Source: Bugula neritina
Taxonomy: Eukaryota > Bryozoa > Gymnolaemata > Cheilostomatida > Bugulidae
Direction of reading: 5' to 3'
Length of the DNA stretch: 64,000 nucleotides
Assembly (NCBI GenBank): GCA_964035545.1
Contig: CAXIUT010000057.1
Location: 124,001-188,000 of the forward strand
Shown: positions 25,995 to 37,384 of the stretch, piece by piece
How positions within the stretch are numbered: position 1 is the stretch's first letter
How the letters are laid out: each line of letters begins with the position of its first letter
Made by a program: the position numbers and the translations under genes
The notes under the pieces: model-generated
Seen by the model: the letters and a program-made list of their open reading frames with translations, nothing else
Told to the model about the DNA's origin: nothing
Databases searched by the model: none

Positions 25995-27740
25995 TCATTT
26001 ATGTTTAAGAGCGATTTGTATTTGTTAGAAGACATGGTTAATGCAATGATAGTGTTTTTGTGAATCTGCGATATGATTTTTGACTAGCATGTAATCGCGT
26101 TGTCTGGGAGTGCGCCAGTCGTTGATGCCTGTATTGGCTGTATACCAATATTTTAGTTATGGAATGTAGTCTGATCTGCCACACGACATCTCGAGAGCTG
26201 GAAAGTACATGGCGTTATCATAAATGGTCCAGTAGAAATTACCTTTAGCGTCTTTAAAGGATTAGACTCTTTATAGTAAAAATAGATCTGTTATCATGGT
26301 TCTGAGGTGACTATAAGCGTGATATGATTTTCTATATATACTGTTTCTTTTGACACTTTATGGATATCTCTCGGATAGACCGAGCACAATGGGCTATGTT
26401 TTATTTTTGGAGTCGTAGCTGAAATAGTTAGAATAGACAACATACAGTTTTCTTTATTGATAGATGGCGTTATAGAGTTTAAAGACTTGAATACCAACTA
26501 GTTAGTCATCTCCATCGATGATGAATGACATCTGGTTGTAATTGCAATATTTATGGATTGCATAGTAGATATTTTATAGTGCAGTTTTATGTTATTTATT
26601 TCTCATTAAAATAGCTTTCTCTTATGGAAAGTTTCTCCATTTCAAATGTTTCGCTATCTTCGATCCTGTTTTATCTGCAGAAGCATCGTCAATGATAATC
26701 ATTCTGTAGTTCTAGTATTCTTGTTGGAAAATAGATTATAAATGCCAGATGTATCTGTTGTCGACTTCATTATTGTAGGTAGGAACAACGATACAGGCAT
26801 GTAGTTATTTCTTATACTGATTAGTTTTATATTTTTATTAATGATATTTTTTTTATCGTAGATATAGTTTATTAAGATGTGGTATTTATTTGAATTTTTG
26901 GCCTACTAGCATTTGATATTAAATGTTATTTAAAAACTGTTAATAAGTGATTTATTTTTTAGGATTGATTTGCCCTTTTTTCCCTATGTATTATGATTTA
27001 TATTTTTTAATTATTTTTTAAAGATTGTTGTTTCTTTACTTTAATGAAGACTAGTAATGATTGGACATTTACTATACTTATTTCGTTGTCAATTTGATAG
27101 AATTCCAGTTGATGATTTATCTATGTGTTTAGTATTTTAATGCATAAAATAAAAAATCTTGATCTTTTCCATTGTTTATCTACATGAAGTTATCAGTTTG
27201 AGGTGGTTTTTTATGAGTTGGTAGAGATTTATAGGTTTTAAACATTTTTGTCTTTTATTATGGAGATATATCCCAAAGATTAACCCTAGTGTCCATATCA
27301 TAGTCTATTTTCATCTAAAGCCATGGAATGATCTCTTATTTGTTATTGTCTTTATTACTAAATGATTCACTGCTTTAACTATCTGATTATGTTTATGTTT
27401 ATTAATTAGTATTATTTTTATTATTGCCTATTCTACCATTTTTTGTTATCTTATCATGATGATTCATATGATCAATCGAATTGGCTTTGGTCATGTTAGT
27501 ATTATTAGTTGTTGCATTATTATTCAAGAGAAGGACGATAATAACCATCATTTGTATGAATATGAGTATGACGATGATGAGTGTGATGTTATTTTTATTA
27601 CAGTTTTATTTAGTTTTGTATGATTCATCTTCTTTGTAGATTTTGAGTTTGTTGGAGGTTGATGTTTTATTTAGGATTCCTTCTGAGTCGTTGTTCTACT
27701 AGTTTAGTTCTTGTATTTCAACGATATCACCTTATTTCAT
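25995..27740 (-). CDS. membrane-anchored family 2 glycosyltransferase
   Basis: A 581-residue single frame. A short cytosolic N-terminus leads to a hydrophobic helix near residues 45-65 (ITLIIVILIFIQMMVIIVLL). A long Asn/Lys/Gln-rich stem follows, then a GT-A domain starting HACIVVPTYNNEVDNRY. The glycosyltransferase hallmarks are MIIIDDASADKT (nucleotide site) and SFIIDGDD (metal-binding DxD), followed by an acceptor region rich in aromatic residues. Type II topology suggests Golgi or ER location, with sugar transfer to protein or lipid. Donor and acceptor cannot be told from sequence. An internal ATG at 26912 is a less likely start. Confidence 0.82.
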
Positions 27741-27982
27741 TTAGATCCTTTTTATATTTTAAATATTTGATATTTATGATAAAATTATTCAATCAAACTA
27801 TCCCTGTTCTCTTTACAAGTAATATCAAGCATTGTTATTTTGAATCATATTTGAACTTAATACATAAGATCTTTGCTCTTTTCGATTTCTTTGGGCTTAT
27901 TTAGAAATTTGTATCAGTTTTACTTATGTATAGTAGATGAAGATGGAGGATAAATAGTATATAGATCAAAAATTGAAGAATA

Positions 27983-28195
27983 TCAGCATTGGAAGCTGTC
28001 TTCTTATGTGTTTTGGATAAAATTTTATTCATCTGGCTCTGTTCTTTGACTGGGCTTGCGGTCGATCGAACAGGAGTTAAATGAAGGAATAGGAGTTTTT
28101 GTTTTGTTAATCTTTCTGAAGATCTTTTTGATATCCTAGAGGTATATTTTGCAAGGAAATCCTCTTGTTAGAACTTGTAAGTACTTTTTTCCCAT
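27983..28195 (-). CDS. small basic hypothetical protein, 70 aa
   Basis: ATG 28195 to TGA 27985-27983, starting MGKKYLQVLTRGFPCKIYLE and ending EDSFQC. The same frame is open for about 300 bp upstream without another ATG, so a 5' exon may be missing. It is the last gene-like frame before the telomere at 28557. No family recognised. Confidence 0.35.
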
Positions 28196-28556
28196 CTACT
28201 TGAACCAAACTTTAATATTATAATCTGAAACTCTTTTGAATGTTGATAAACTCAAACAAAAAGAACGTTATTTAGTTGTAATGCTCTTAATAATATAAGT
28301 TTTGAGTTAGAAAAGAGGTTTTTCTAGATTTTTATCAGAGGGTTGTTATTATTTGTAGATGAAAGAATAAAACTTATCTCGTTATTTTACTAACTGTCGT
28401 AAAAATAAAAGATATAAAAATAAAAATGAAGAATAAGTTGCTTTAGTTGATGATATATTGAATTATGACTAAAAATGATGATTAGTAATGAATAAAATAA
28501 GATGCGTTAAAGAAAATATGTTTTAAATATCAATTCATATTTTAAATAAAGGTGTA
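28196..28556. other. subtelomeric spacer
   Basis: AT-rich sequence between the last gene and the GGGGTT telomere. A minus-strand frame stays open through most of it but has no ATG, and no repeat family is visible. Confidence 0.5.
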
Positions 28557-28637
28557 GGGGTTGGGGTTGGGGTTGGGGTTGGGGTTGGGGTTGGGGTTGG
28601 GGTTGGGGTTGGGGTTGGGGTTGGGGTTGGGGTTGGG
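28557..28637 (+). repeat. Right-end telomere (GGGGTT)n
   Basis: Perfect GGGGTT hexamers directly after AGGTGTA, cut off by the N gap. On the + strand this orientation marks a right chromosome end. Confidence 0.97.
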
Positions 28638-28837
28638 NNNNNNNNNNNNNNNNNNNNNNNNNNNNNNNNNNNNNNNNNNNNNNNNNNNNNNNNNNNNNNN
28701 NNNNNNNNNNNNNNNNNNNNNNNNNNNNNNNNNNNNNNNNNNNNNNNNNNNNNNNNNNNNNNNNNNNNNNNNNNNNNNNNNNNNNNNNNNNNNNNNNNNN
28801 NNNNNNNNNNNNNNNNNNNNNNNNNNNNNNNNNNNNN
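28638..28837. other. 200-N scaffold gap between two telomeres
   Basis: Exactly 200 N, a fixed-size scaffolding gap. It separates two chromosome ends, so it probably has no physical meaning. Confidence 0.95.
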
Positions 28838-28971
28838 CCCAACCCCAACCCCAACCCCAACCCCAACCCCAACCCCAACCCCAACCCCAACCCCAACCCC
28901 AACCCAACCCCAACCCCAACCCCAACCCCAACCCCAACCCCAACCCCAACCCCAACCCCAACCCCAACCCC
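28838..28971 (-). repeat. Left-end telomere (CCCCAA)n
   Basis: CCCCAA hexamers with one CCCAA variant near 28902, ending CCCCTAAAC. This is the left end of the next chromosome. Confidence 0.97.
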
Positions 28972-29126
28972 TAAACTACATATCGATGATAATTATCAAA
29001 CCAAAATCCAAAATAACAAACTATAATCTTCTATAATTTATTTTATTAATAATGATGCTGCCTAGTTCTGCTAATCTAGTTATTTTTTCAATTCCAAAAA
29101 ACAAGTTATAATATCTAATATTTGAT

Positions 29127-29797
29127 ATGACTAAAAAACGTGAATAATCATAAACCCAACTGAAATTGGTATTAGTTGGTGATTCAGGAGTAGGAAAATC
29201 AAACATCATCTCGAAATTTACTAAAAATTAGTTCAACCTCTAGTCCAAAACCACCATAGGAGTTGAATTCGCAACCAAAATCATAGATATTTAAGACAAA
29301 CCTGTCAAAGTACAAATATGGGATACCGCCGGACAGTAACGATACCGATCAATGGCCAGCGCATACTACAGAGGAGCAATGGGAGCACTACTAGTCTACG
29401 ACATCACCAGAGCATCTTCATTCTAAAACCTTTAAAAATGGCTAAAATAATTAAGAAACTACGCCAACGAAGATATCATCTGTCTGATGATCGGCAACAA
29501 AAGCGATCTCAAACAATACCGTTCCCTTAAATGTACAAATATTTCTAATCAGATGAACACGGATAGTAACTCGCCTCAAAACATGGCATGATATTTATGT
29601 AGACAAGTGCAATGTAGGGACATAACATAGACAACGCCTTTACGCATTTGATAACAGGTATTTTATATTTGATTATAGAAATAGCTAAAAAACAAAAATT
29701 AGCAGATAAATCAAAAAGTCCTAAAAGGGAAGTATTGCAAATGACCAAAATCAATCACGATGCGTAGAAAAAGAAAAATAAATGCTGCTCAGGATGA
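29127..29797 (+). CDS. RAB11: Rab11-like small GTPase
   Basis: 216 residues from two exons (29127-29532, 29553-29797; 20-nt intron). Motifs: LVGDSGVGKSNI (P-loop), FNLESKTTIGVEFAT (Rab11-type switch I), [35 protein letters not shown] and FMETSA, where the Glu is TAG (29600-29602). The C-terminus ends KKKNKCCSG, a double-cysteine prenylation site preceded by a basic stretch. Rab11 directs recycling endosomes, contractile vacuole and phagosome traffic in ciliates. The start codon lies only 155 bp from the telomere, so the promoter and 5' UTR must be very short. Confidence 0.93.
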
Positions 29798-30067
29798 TAT
29801 TTATTCTTAATTCGTTCTTTGTTTGATTTGTTATTTTTTGGAAATTTAAAAATATATATATATTTCATATAATTTGGTTTTTAGATATTCGATATGATAA
29901 CATAGAGATTTCATGAATATTTTATTTATGATTAGAATAATTTTGACAATTTGAGGCTAGAATTGTCAGTTATGGTTAATTGAGGTTAAAAGCAGTCAAC
30001 TATAATTAATTTTATTCAAAAAAATAATCAGTTTTTATAAATGGTAGTTCCAAAAGAAACAAATACA

Positions 30068-30646
30068 TCACATATCGAAGTAATCATCCCATTAGGGTTT
30101 ATGAAACTATCCCATCGAATACACTGAACCCCGATCATCCAGATCCCGTAGTGTAAACAAGTTATCCTCCTACATCTCTTCCGGTTCCAAAGCCCATCGC
30201 TGCCTAGAATCTCTCGACAAACAGTCCGCCCTCTCATCCAATGATATCGACATCTCCTCTTTCTCCTCAACCATCTCGATATCCATATTAAAACACACCT
30301 GCTGCTTTTTAGGCATCCCCATCTTCTGCTCCTGCTCTCGAGCAGCTTTCTGCATGACTTCTAGATGTCTCGAAAAGGCAGAAGACCTCCTCGGCACTGC
30401 TGCAACCCGTTCCCAGCTAACTTTATCCACTTGCTGCTGCGAAAGATATTATTGATTGCCAATTTATTGTAGTAATCCTGGAGGGAGCATATTCTGGTTG
30501 AGGAAGGGGTTAGGTATTCGATAGTTTTATATTTAATATGAATCACGTCGAGATGAACGCTTTGAGGATCTAGATGAACGAGATATGCGCCTTGGTTCTT
30601 ACTCGATCAGAGGTGAACTTTTTACTCTATTCAAGGGAATAGCCAT
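30068..30646 (-). CDS. hypothetical protein with Ser/Arg-rich N-terminus, 192 aa
   Basis: A single frame from ATG 30646 to TGA 30070-30068. An SR-rich N-terminus (RRISRSSRSSKRSSRRDS) is followed by a Gln/Pro/Asn region and an acidic C-terminal half (VEEKEEMSISLDERADC). No fold is recognisable. The SR stretch might be a phosphorylated RNA- or tubulin-binding region, but this is speculation. Confidence 0.5.
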
Positions 30647-30701
30647 AGAAAACTATTCTATAAAATTAATGATATAGAATTGATATAGATGGCAAAATAA
30701 A

Positions 30702-31882
30702 TCACATGATTCTTCGATAAACAGTTGGCGATACTGCCTGTCTTCCCTGATTCTATGGTCTATATAGCAGACCTCGACTTGGTTTGACCATCTCTTCACT
30801 TGTCAATTTGTTCTGAACTGGTCTTTACTGCCTCGGTGATTTGCAGCCTTAGTTTTATTTTAAATTTTGATGGTTTTGATTGGCAAGATTTATCCTTGGT
30901 CTTGCCTTATCCTCAGATACAATTTTTCTTAATTATGGTGATTTTATGTCACTTCTTTCTTGCTTCAATTCCAACTTGCTCTTTGATTTTAACTGAGGTA
31001 ACTTTTGCTGGATCATTTTAAGTATTCTCGGACAACGAATAGTATTCAATAGACTGATACTTCCTTCTTATGAACCCTGCATATATTGAAATACCGTGTC
31101 TTTGATCATTTATGCAGCTGATGGTCTTTCTGAACTCTTAACTTGAAGACAACTTCGAATCATATACCACAAACGACGAGAATATCCACTAGGAATAGGA
31201 TCACAATATCCGCTATTAACTTTTTTACTCAATCCTGGAAAATCATTAGCCATGAAAGGTGGTCTTAGAGCTGCACACTCATACAACAGACACCCCAATG
31301 ACCAAATATCACATTTCCCATCATAGATCTGACCGTTCCATATCTATGGACTAGTATAGTAAGGAGTACCAGCCTGAGTTGATGCGAATCCTCCATCAGC
31401 CACTTTAGATATATTCATATCACCTAATTTAGCAACTCCATCGACAAAAAACACATTACCTGGCTTGATATCTCTATGCAATATTTTACCATTATGAAGG
31501 GTTTTTAGAGCTTTCAGCAGATCATAGGCTACCTGCCATATAAAATTTTAATTAAAATGCCCCTTCTTTTATCTTTTACGTGACACCAGACCCTAAATAA
31601 TCAGACAAATACTGCCAAATCACCACCATTTGCATATTACATCACTATACACAGACTGGTAGTTTTGTTGTCAAAGAAGGCATCATGATATGAAATAACG
31701 TTAGGTGAGCTGATGGATGCCAATAGACGGATTTCATTGAGTGCACCATCGCGTTATTTATCACTCAGACCATTCATTTTGATGATTTTGATGGCAAGAA
31801 GAGAGTTGTTCTGGTCTTTTACCTGGATCACGCGACCGAAACTGCCACTGCCTAGTTATTTCACTGTCTAATATTTTTACAT
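30702..31882 (-). CDS. NEK-family protein kinase with DMN instead of DFG
   Basis: 386 residues after a 20-nt intron (31594-31613). MEKYETVKELGSGSFGRVIQ (P-loop), LLAIKIIKM (VAIK lysine), LHRDIKPGNVF (HRD), GTPYYTSPEIW and DIWSLGCLLYE are NEK-type. The Glu of SPEI is TAG (complement of 31344-31346) and MEYANGGDL uses TAA. The DFG motif is Asp-Met-Asn (complement of 31413-31421). The ~100-residue tail is basic and Gln/Asn rich. NIMA-related kinases are expanded in ciliates and regulate cilia length and cortical structures. Confidence 0.92.
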
Positions 31883-32002
31883 AGAAGAAAAAAAGAATAT
31901 AAAGCAATAAAATAGAAATAAGAATCACTACTAAATATAATTATTTTGATATTATCTTTTAAGTTGTTATATTAGAATATCTAAATGCAAAATCAATCAT
32001 AG

Positions 32003-33079
32003 TCATAATTCAGACTATTATTTAATTATCTATGGAATTGGCTATTTAGGTTATTAAATAACGTTTTATGGCATATAGGATGACTATCCGATGGTTTTTG
32101 CTTTATTACTAACAAACCATCTTAATTTATCGAGAGTAAAAACCATCCCAAAGACTCTTTTCTTACCATAGCATATCTACACCAACTAAGGCACCCTTCC
32201 AACCATTCTATCCCCCATTTCCTAAACCTAAACATCATAAACCTTCACCACCCCCTTCTTCCTCTCCAACTACAACGCCTTCCTAACCAAATCAACATCA
32301 CCAAGCGAACAACGCTCGCATCTCTTCGCATAAAAGTAAACAAACCCGCATCTATCACTACCCATCATCTACATCAACTAATTCCGACCGATATACTGAT
32401 CACTACTATCCCAAGTAAATACATGTCGCTATAATTTACCACCCAGATAGTTCGATACCTGCCTCTACACCTATTCCCATTTATATCCATTTCCACAAAC
32501 ATATTTATTCATTATTTTATCTTTCATCTATAAAATCCAACACCCGAACTGCCCGCCCATCATCTCATACAACACCTTGCTCAGATACGATGGATTTTTT
32601 ATATAAAATATTCGCTTCTACTGATAGTTGACAACCCGCGATAGAATGGGCAAACTCTACTACTACAAAATAACAACAACCCATCCTTTTTCATCTTTTA
32701 GCAGAGAAACAATACTACTTATCATTCCACGTCCATCGTCTCTGTCAATAAGATCGTTATCCACCAAAAATCTATTCTCATCAATTTTTGTTATTTAAGA
32801 ACTAGAAACCACATACAAACTTGGATACTCTGTTACGTTCATATATTGGCACAAGATCTGATCTTTGCTGCAATCTGTTATTCCAAGGTGTAGATCTGTG
32901 TTGGTAATGTTTAGATATTTCTGGGTAAAGGTTTGAGAATGAGGACATTCCGGGTTGTTCAGAAGAAGATGAAATGAAGTCAGGGAGCGAAGGACTAGTT
33001 GGATATTTGTTGAGGTTATTTCGATTATTCGAGAGGTTGCTAGCCAAAGGAGAAACAGACTCAATAAAAAAATCTTCAT
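32003..33079 (-). CDS. thioredoxin-fold/PDI-like secretory protein
   Basis: 358 residues with a clean signal peptide (MKIFLLSLFLLWLATSRI). Two thioredoxin-like segments are visible. In the first, ECPHSQTFTQKYLNI ... YPSLYVV has one Cys where a CxxC would be. In the second, GFVYFYAKRCERC retains CxxC as Cys-Glu-Arg-Cys. The region between them has further cysteines. It is probably an ER lumenal oxidoreductase or chaperone; no KDEL-type end is seen (the C-terminus is SEL). A cell-surface or vacuolar location is also possible. Confidence 0.6.
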
Positions 33080-33144
33080 TGTTGTATATTAACTATATAT
33101 ATATGAGATTATTCAAAATATATAAATAAATAAAGCAGATAACA

Positions 33145-34011
33145 TCATTTATTACACTGATTACAAAACTACCCATAATCCGATATCATCCTCGTAGTAT
33201 CAACAACACCTTCTCTATCACTATATCTCCCAAGATCGACCCACACTCCTTTCTATTTACACCTCATACAAAAAAACCTCACCCTCTCCCCCGACACCTC
33301 CTCACACCCAGCACACCTACAACCCCCACTAAAACTCCTATCTCTGAAACACTTGATTCGATGCTCGTTCAAACAAGATATATGAAAGACATGATGATTG
33401 GAACAATTCAACATTATTCTTGGCTGCTATCCATAGCGAGTAAAGGTAGAGCAATATGAGCATAGCTAGTTTAACCTTTTTTTTGCGAAGAAATCAGGAC
33501 CCTACCACTTGGATAGCGATTGGTCTTGCTTTGCTGCGCGGATTGAATCGTTGTCCAAGATTGAACGAATTGGTTAGGGTGAGACCTTGTTATTACTTTG
33601 ATATGGATTTTAGTTTTGAACAGGCATGTTGTTTTGGACAGGCATGTTTTGAACAGGCATGTTGTTTTGAAAAGGCATGTTGTTCTGATAAACATTGTTC
33701 TGAAATGAATGATTATAGTATCCTGGCTCCTGCGGCGGAAGGCTACATCAACCATAATATTACTAATTCGGATGCGGCGGCAGAGGTTGAGGCGGCAATA
33801 GCGGAGGCTGCTGACTATTTCTTTGACTTCTTTGCCTACACCGATAGATACAATATCCAATCGTCATGATAGCCCCAATGAAAACAACCCAGCCAAACCA
33901 TCCTCCCCCATCAGATCGTCTCTCATCTCTCCAATAGTGAAAGAACTGGTGCTGTGATTTGAGACAGGTAACCGAAAGGATGAAAAGCAATAAAATTGAT
34001 AAACGAATCAT
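33145..34011 (-). CDS. signal-peptide/TM protein with C-terminal Cys-rich zinc-binding region (array member 1)
   Basis: 281 residues after a 21-nt intron (33743-33763) that contains the only in-frame TGA. Signal peptide (MIRLSILLLFILSVTCL), then a membrane helix (WFGWVVFIGAIMTIGYCIY), then a Pro/Gln/Asn-rich stretch with repeated NNMPVQN units. The C-terminus has many Cys and His: CSYCSTF, CSNHHVFHISCL, CRCAGCEE, CMRCKEKG and CNQC. This resembles a RING or double zinc-ribbon ubiquitin-ligase tail but does not match a standard RING spacing with certainty. Same strand and similar architecture as the six smaller genes that follow. Confidence 0.65.
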
Positions 34012-34062
34012 ATGAATATTATATAAATAGTTAACTATTACTAGATTGTAATATAGAGATAA

Positions 34063-34431
34063 TCACTCAGATGTATTTGGATTGTTTTTTGAGAAATCGG
34101 TTCTGTAGAGTGATTTCGGGGGGTAGTTTAGTCCTTAGTTATATCCGAAATTGTTTACATAACGAAGCGTATTTGTTTGACTATTTTTGTTCTATGATTA
34201 TGAGTGTTTCTTTAAAAAGAGTTCATTCATCTGATTCTATAGCTGCTTTTGCTGCTATGCCGATTTGCAGCAATGATATCCGCAAATAATAACAAAAATT
34301 AACACAGCAATCAAGAAGACAACGATCGATATGAGCAAGCCTTCAGGTGTTTTTTTGAAGAGTTCATGCACCTCGTGAAGACAACTTGTCGATGCAATCA
34401 GAACTAGAAATATCAGAAGAGAATGGAACAT
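34063..34431 (-). CDS. small signal-peptide/TM protein (array member 2), 122 aa
   Basis: Signal peptide MFHSLLIFLVLIASTSCL followed by HEVHELF, a sequence shared with member 4 (CLHEVHEF). A membrane helix (LLISIVVFLIAVLIFVIICGY) leads to a cytosolic Gln/Asn/Ser-rich tail. Single frame, TGA at 34065-34063. Function unknown. Confidence 0.6.
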
Positions 34432-34511
34432 ATTAGCTTAAGTACTTTTATATGATATATATATTTTTGAAAAATATCATAAGAAGCAATTGGATGCTAT
34501 CAATGAGATCG

Positions 34512-34879
34512 TCAGGAGTTGAGATGGGAGTTGATTTGTTCGGGATGTGCTGAAGGCAAGTTATTTTGCTTGTTTTTGGCAATTTCGTTATCATGTATTA
34601 GATTTTCTTCTGGTATTTATTGAGTTTATCTTGGTACTTCTTCCACTGGCATCAATCTATTTTGATCAATATTTACTCCTGTTCATCAGGCCAATCAGAA
34701 GCAATCATCAAATAGCACCATTCCCACCCTCTCCACAAAAAAATAAACACAATCACAGCACTAACAACAACAATCACCAACACTTCTCCAACTGTAGAAG
34801 CAATCAACTGCTTCTCCTTTAAACAACTAACCAGAATCATCAAATTCCCTAGCATCAAGAGATGACTTCTCCTGAACAT
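34512..34879 (-). CDS. small signal-peptide/TM protein (array member 3), 115 aa
   Basis: Two exons with a 20-nt intron at 34657-34676. MFRRSHLLMLGNLMILVSCL is followed by KEKQLIAS and a membrane helix (VLVIVVVSAVIVFIFLW). The tail is acidic and Pro/Glu-rich after splicing (ELMPVEEVPRETQE). Same architecture as its neighbours; sequence identity is low outside the signal region. Confidence 0.58.
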
Positions 34880-34934
34880 ATCAATAAATAATAATTATTT
34901 TTGATAATGATGTTCTATATTTGGATGACTATTA

Positions 34935-35299
34935 TCAATAATTTCTTTGTTGGTACTGATTGCCCTGATACTGATTTCCTTGGTTATACTGATTCATGGG
35001 ATTATTTCCATAATTATTTCCATAGTTAGGATTGGCTCCGTAGTTGTTTCCATAGGTAGGCTCATTCAAAGGATTAGGCGTCAAATGTCTGCATAAAAAA
35101 CAAACTACCCCTGATTCTGATTGGCACCACCAGCAGCCATACAGACAAGACAGCAACAGATCAAGAAGATAATAAGAGCAATCGAGAAGATAACGATGGC
35201 AACTATGTTACCAGCTTTGCTTCCACCAAATTAGTGCACCTCATGGAGACAAGTAGCCGAGAAGATCAAAGCTAGGATGGTTAGCAGGCGCATGAACAT
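34935..35299 (-). CDS. small signal-peptide/TM protein with Asn/Tyr/Gly repeats (array member 4), 114 aa
   Basis: A 20-nt intron at 35089-35108. Signal peptide MFMRLLTILALIFSATCL, then HEVHEFGGSKAG, then a membrane helix with a Cys cluster (FSIALIIFLICCCLVCMAA). The tail is made of repeats of the type YGNNYGANPNYGNNYG and QYQGNQYQ. The Cys cluster next to the helix suggests palmitoylation. The repetitive tail resembles low-complexity sorting or scaffold tails. Confidence 0.62.
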
Positions 35300-35794
35300 T
35301 AGATTTATGTTGATAATTATTAGATTTATCTAATCATCAAAATCATTCAAATAAAATTATATTCATTATCAGTTTTATTTAATTTGTCAAGAGTATTATT
35401 GGATTATTTGGGTTAGATTATAGTTGTTGTCGACATCAAGATGAGGCTGTTATCGTTGTTTTATGGTAAAGGGCAAAATGGTAGTTTTTGTTCTTGATTT
35501 TGTTGTTTGAATGCTTTTTAATAATTTATCTATTCGATTATGCTCATAAATAATCAAATAGATAAATATCTGAGAGCGATTTTAGTTATTTGGTACAATT
35601 CATCATAAATAAAAACAATTTATTTCATTTGAAATTTAAATAACATCTTAATTTACTCAATAAGTCATAATATTTAACAGTTAGTTCATCATTTTCTTTT
35701 AAATAAACTATTTTTATATCAAAATAATAACTAAAAATTGAAATATCTATTTATTATTCGATCGTTCTATGACCTTTCACAATGCAGGAGGATA
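35300..35794. other. gene-free spacer in the membrane-protein array
   Basis: AT-rich spacer, including an inverted repeat around 35528-35566 (AATTTATCTATTCGATTATG / CATAAATAATCAAATAGATAAAT). No gene seen. Confidence 0.35.
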
Positions 35795-36078
35795 TCAATA
35801 TCCATATTACCATGTATAGTCATAATAAGATGATTTCTATTTATTCATCTCTTCATCATTCTTTCGATCACCTTCTTATAACTTTGCTGACTCCTATCCA
35901 ACAGAATCAGATCGTGATTGACAGCATTAATTTGTAATGACCCATACAATTAGTATGATTACCATGAAGTCAAGAATATAAGCAAGACAATAATTTATTA
36001 TTCAACCTACGAAGCTGGTTTTATACAATATTCTGTAGTTGAGAAGAAGTTAATGAATGTAGCTAGTAGTCTAAGCAT
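35795..36078 (-). pseudogene. array member 5, with one in-frame TGA
   Basis: Removing a 20-nt GT-AG segment (36007-36026) yields an 87-residue frame with the family layout: MLRLLATFINFF signal part, a membrane helix (CLAYILDFMVIILIVWVI), Cys pair, then an acidic/Lys tail ending YDYTWEYGY. One TGA (complement of 36002-36004) remains just after the splice. Without it the frame is intact to TGA 35797-35795. It could be a recent pseudogene, a base error or a wrong intron model. Confidence 0.45.
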
Positions 36079-36404
36079 AGCTGAATATTTTATTTGCAGA
36101 TAAATATTATAATAAATACTGAACCTAATTATTATATCAAATTATTTTTATTAAACAATTGATTAAAATAAAAACTAACAATATATAGTCAAAAATTGAA
36201 CTTATTCTTATGTTTTTTAGATGATTTAAAGAAGAAATAAAAAATAAGAATATTTGAACTTTACTAAAAAATATTAATTTTCACATAATTTCTATAATTA
36301 TATCGAACTAATTTAAGTAGATTATTGTTTGTTTGTTAATTCATACAAAAATAGAAAAATAATAAATTTCTATAAATATCGATCTTAAAAAATTAATCTA
36401 AAAA
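36079..36404. other. gene-free spacer
   Basis: AT-rich spacer with A and T runs between array members 5 and 6. No feature recognised. Confidence 0.4.
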
Positions 36405-36674
36405 TCATATATTACTAGCTTCCATGTAATACCCCCCATCGAGTTCGACATATATTCTTTCCTATCTGGTCAACTAAGAAACATAATAAGTCTATCGAGG
36501 ACAAGGCTAGCAACAAAAAAAGAACCACAATAATACCATCGATATCACGCCAAAAGATATTACCAATGTCTGAATAAAATTCCGACATTAAGAATCAGTA
36601 ATTTTAGAATTATTATTCGGTATATTTTTAAGAGGAGAGACGATGACTAAGAAGAAGAGCAATATTGCTATCAT
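36405..36674 (-). CDS. small signal-peptide/TM protein (array member 6), 89 aa
   Basis: MIAILLFFLVIVSPLKNIPN is followed by NSKITDSECRNF, a membrane helix (LVISFGVISMVLLWFFFCC) and PCPRETYYVS. It is clearly paralogous to member 7: both share a signal peptide ending (S)xLKNI, a helix beginning ALVVSLG/TLVISFG, and C(F)xPCP after it. Single exon, TGA at 36407-36405. Confidence 0.62.
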
Positions 36675-37384
36675 GAAGGTTTTGATAAAATTATTAAATT
36701 GATTTGATTGAAAATGGAAAATATATTTATGATAAAGATGTTAAAAATAAATAAAAAAACTAACTAAGTAATTTTTATAATAAAATTATCTATTTTTTGA
36801 ATATTTTATAATGTTTGAAAGTTTGAATTTACTTCTTTTTATTTATAGTTATAGTAGATTTTTATTATAAAAACAGTACTTTCTATGATAAATAAAATAT
36901 AATTTTATTTACTATTTAAAGATAGTTAGTCTATGAAAGATAAGATCGTCTTTGAAATACTCAAAAATAAATACTTTTTAAAATTATTTATCAAGATAAT
37001 AGATATTAATGTAAAACAATCACAAACTATTGGATAAGATCAAGTATAGTATCATAATATGTCTCAAAAACTATAGTATCACAAGTTTTAGTAATTAGTA
37101 AATCACCAAAAAGAAGCCTTCTCATTGCTTTTCTATAAAAAGTAAAATAAAAAAGAAAAAATATAGATTTCTGTTATCAAAACAAAAAATATCAAAAAAA
37201 TCATAGAATAACTAACATTGTTAACAAAAATATTAATAAACACTTAATATTAATACATCAATTCAAAATATTATCTTTTTATTTTTTCTTAAAAGCTCTC
37301 TTAAAGAGAAATCTATCAATCTAACTAATCTTCTTACGAAATAAAAAAGATAAAAGACCATTTGAGGTCCTATTCGATAATTAA
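36675..37384. other. gene-free spacer
   Basis: About 700 bp of AT-rich sequence between the two closest paralogs of the array. No coding frame or repeat recognised. Confidence 0.4.

Noticed and set aside
26294-26497. Separate small minus-strand frame inside the glycosyltransferase gene
   Set aside because: It is another frame of the GT2 domain, whose own frame is uninterrupted.
28507-28974. Open frames across telomere-N-telomere giving Gly-Leu, Gly-Trp or Pro-Gln repeats (also 51509-52037)
   Set aside because: They are simple translations of GGGGTT/CCCCAA through an N gap, with no other coding character.
33471-33860. Frames on both strands inside the Cys-rich end of array member 1
   Set aside because: They are alternative frames of the NNMPVQN repeats and zinc-binding tail.
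36002-36004. Selenocysteine at the in-frame TGA of array member 5
   Set aside because: No homologous selenoprotein and no downstream hairpin resembling a SECIS element was recognised.
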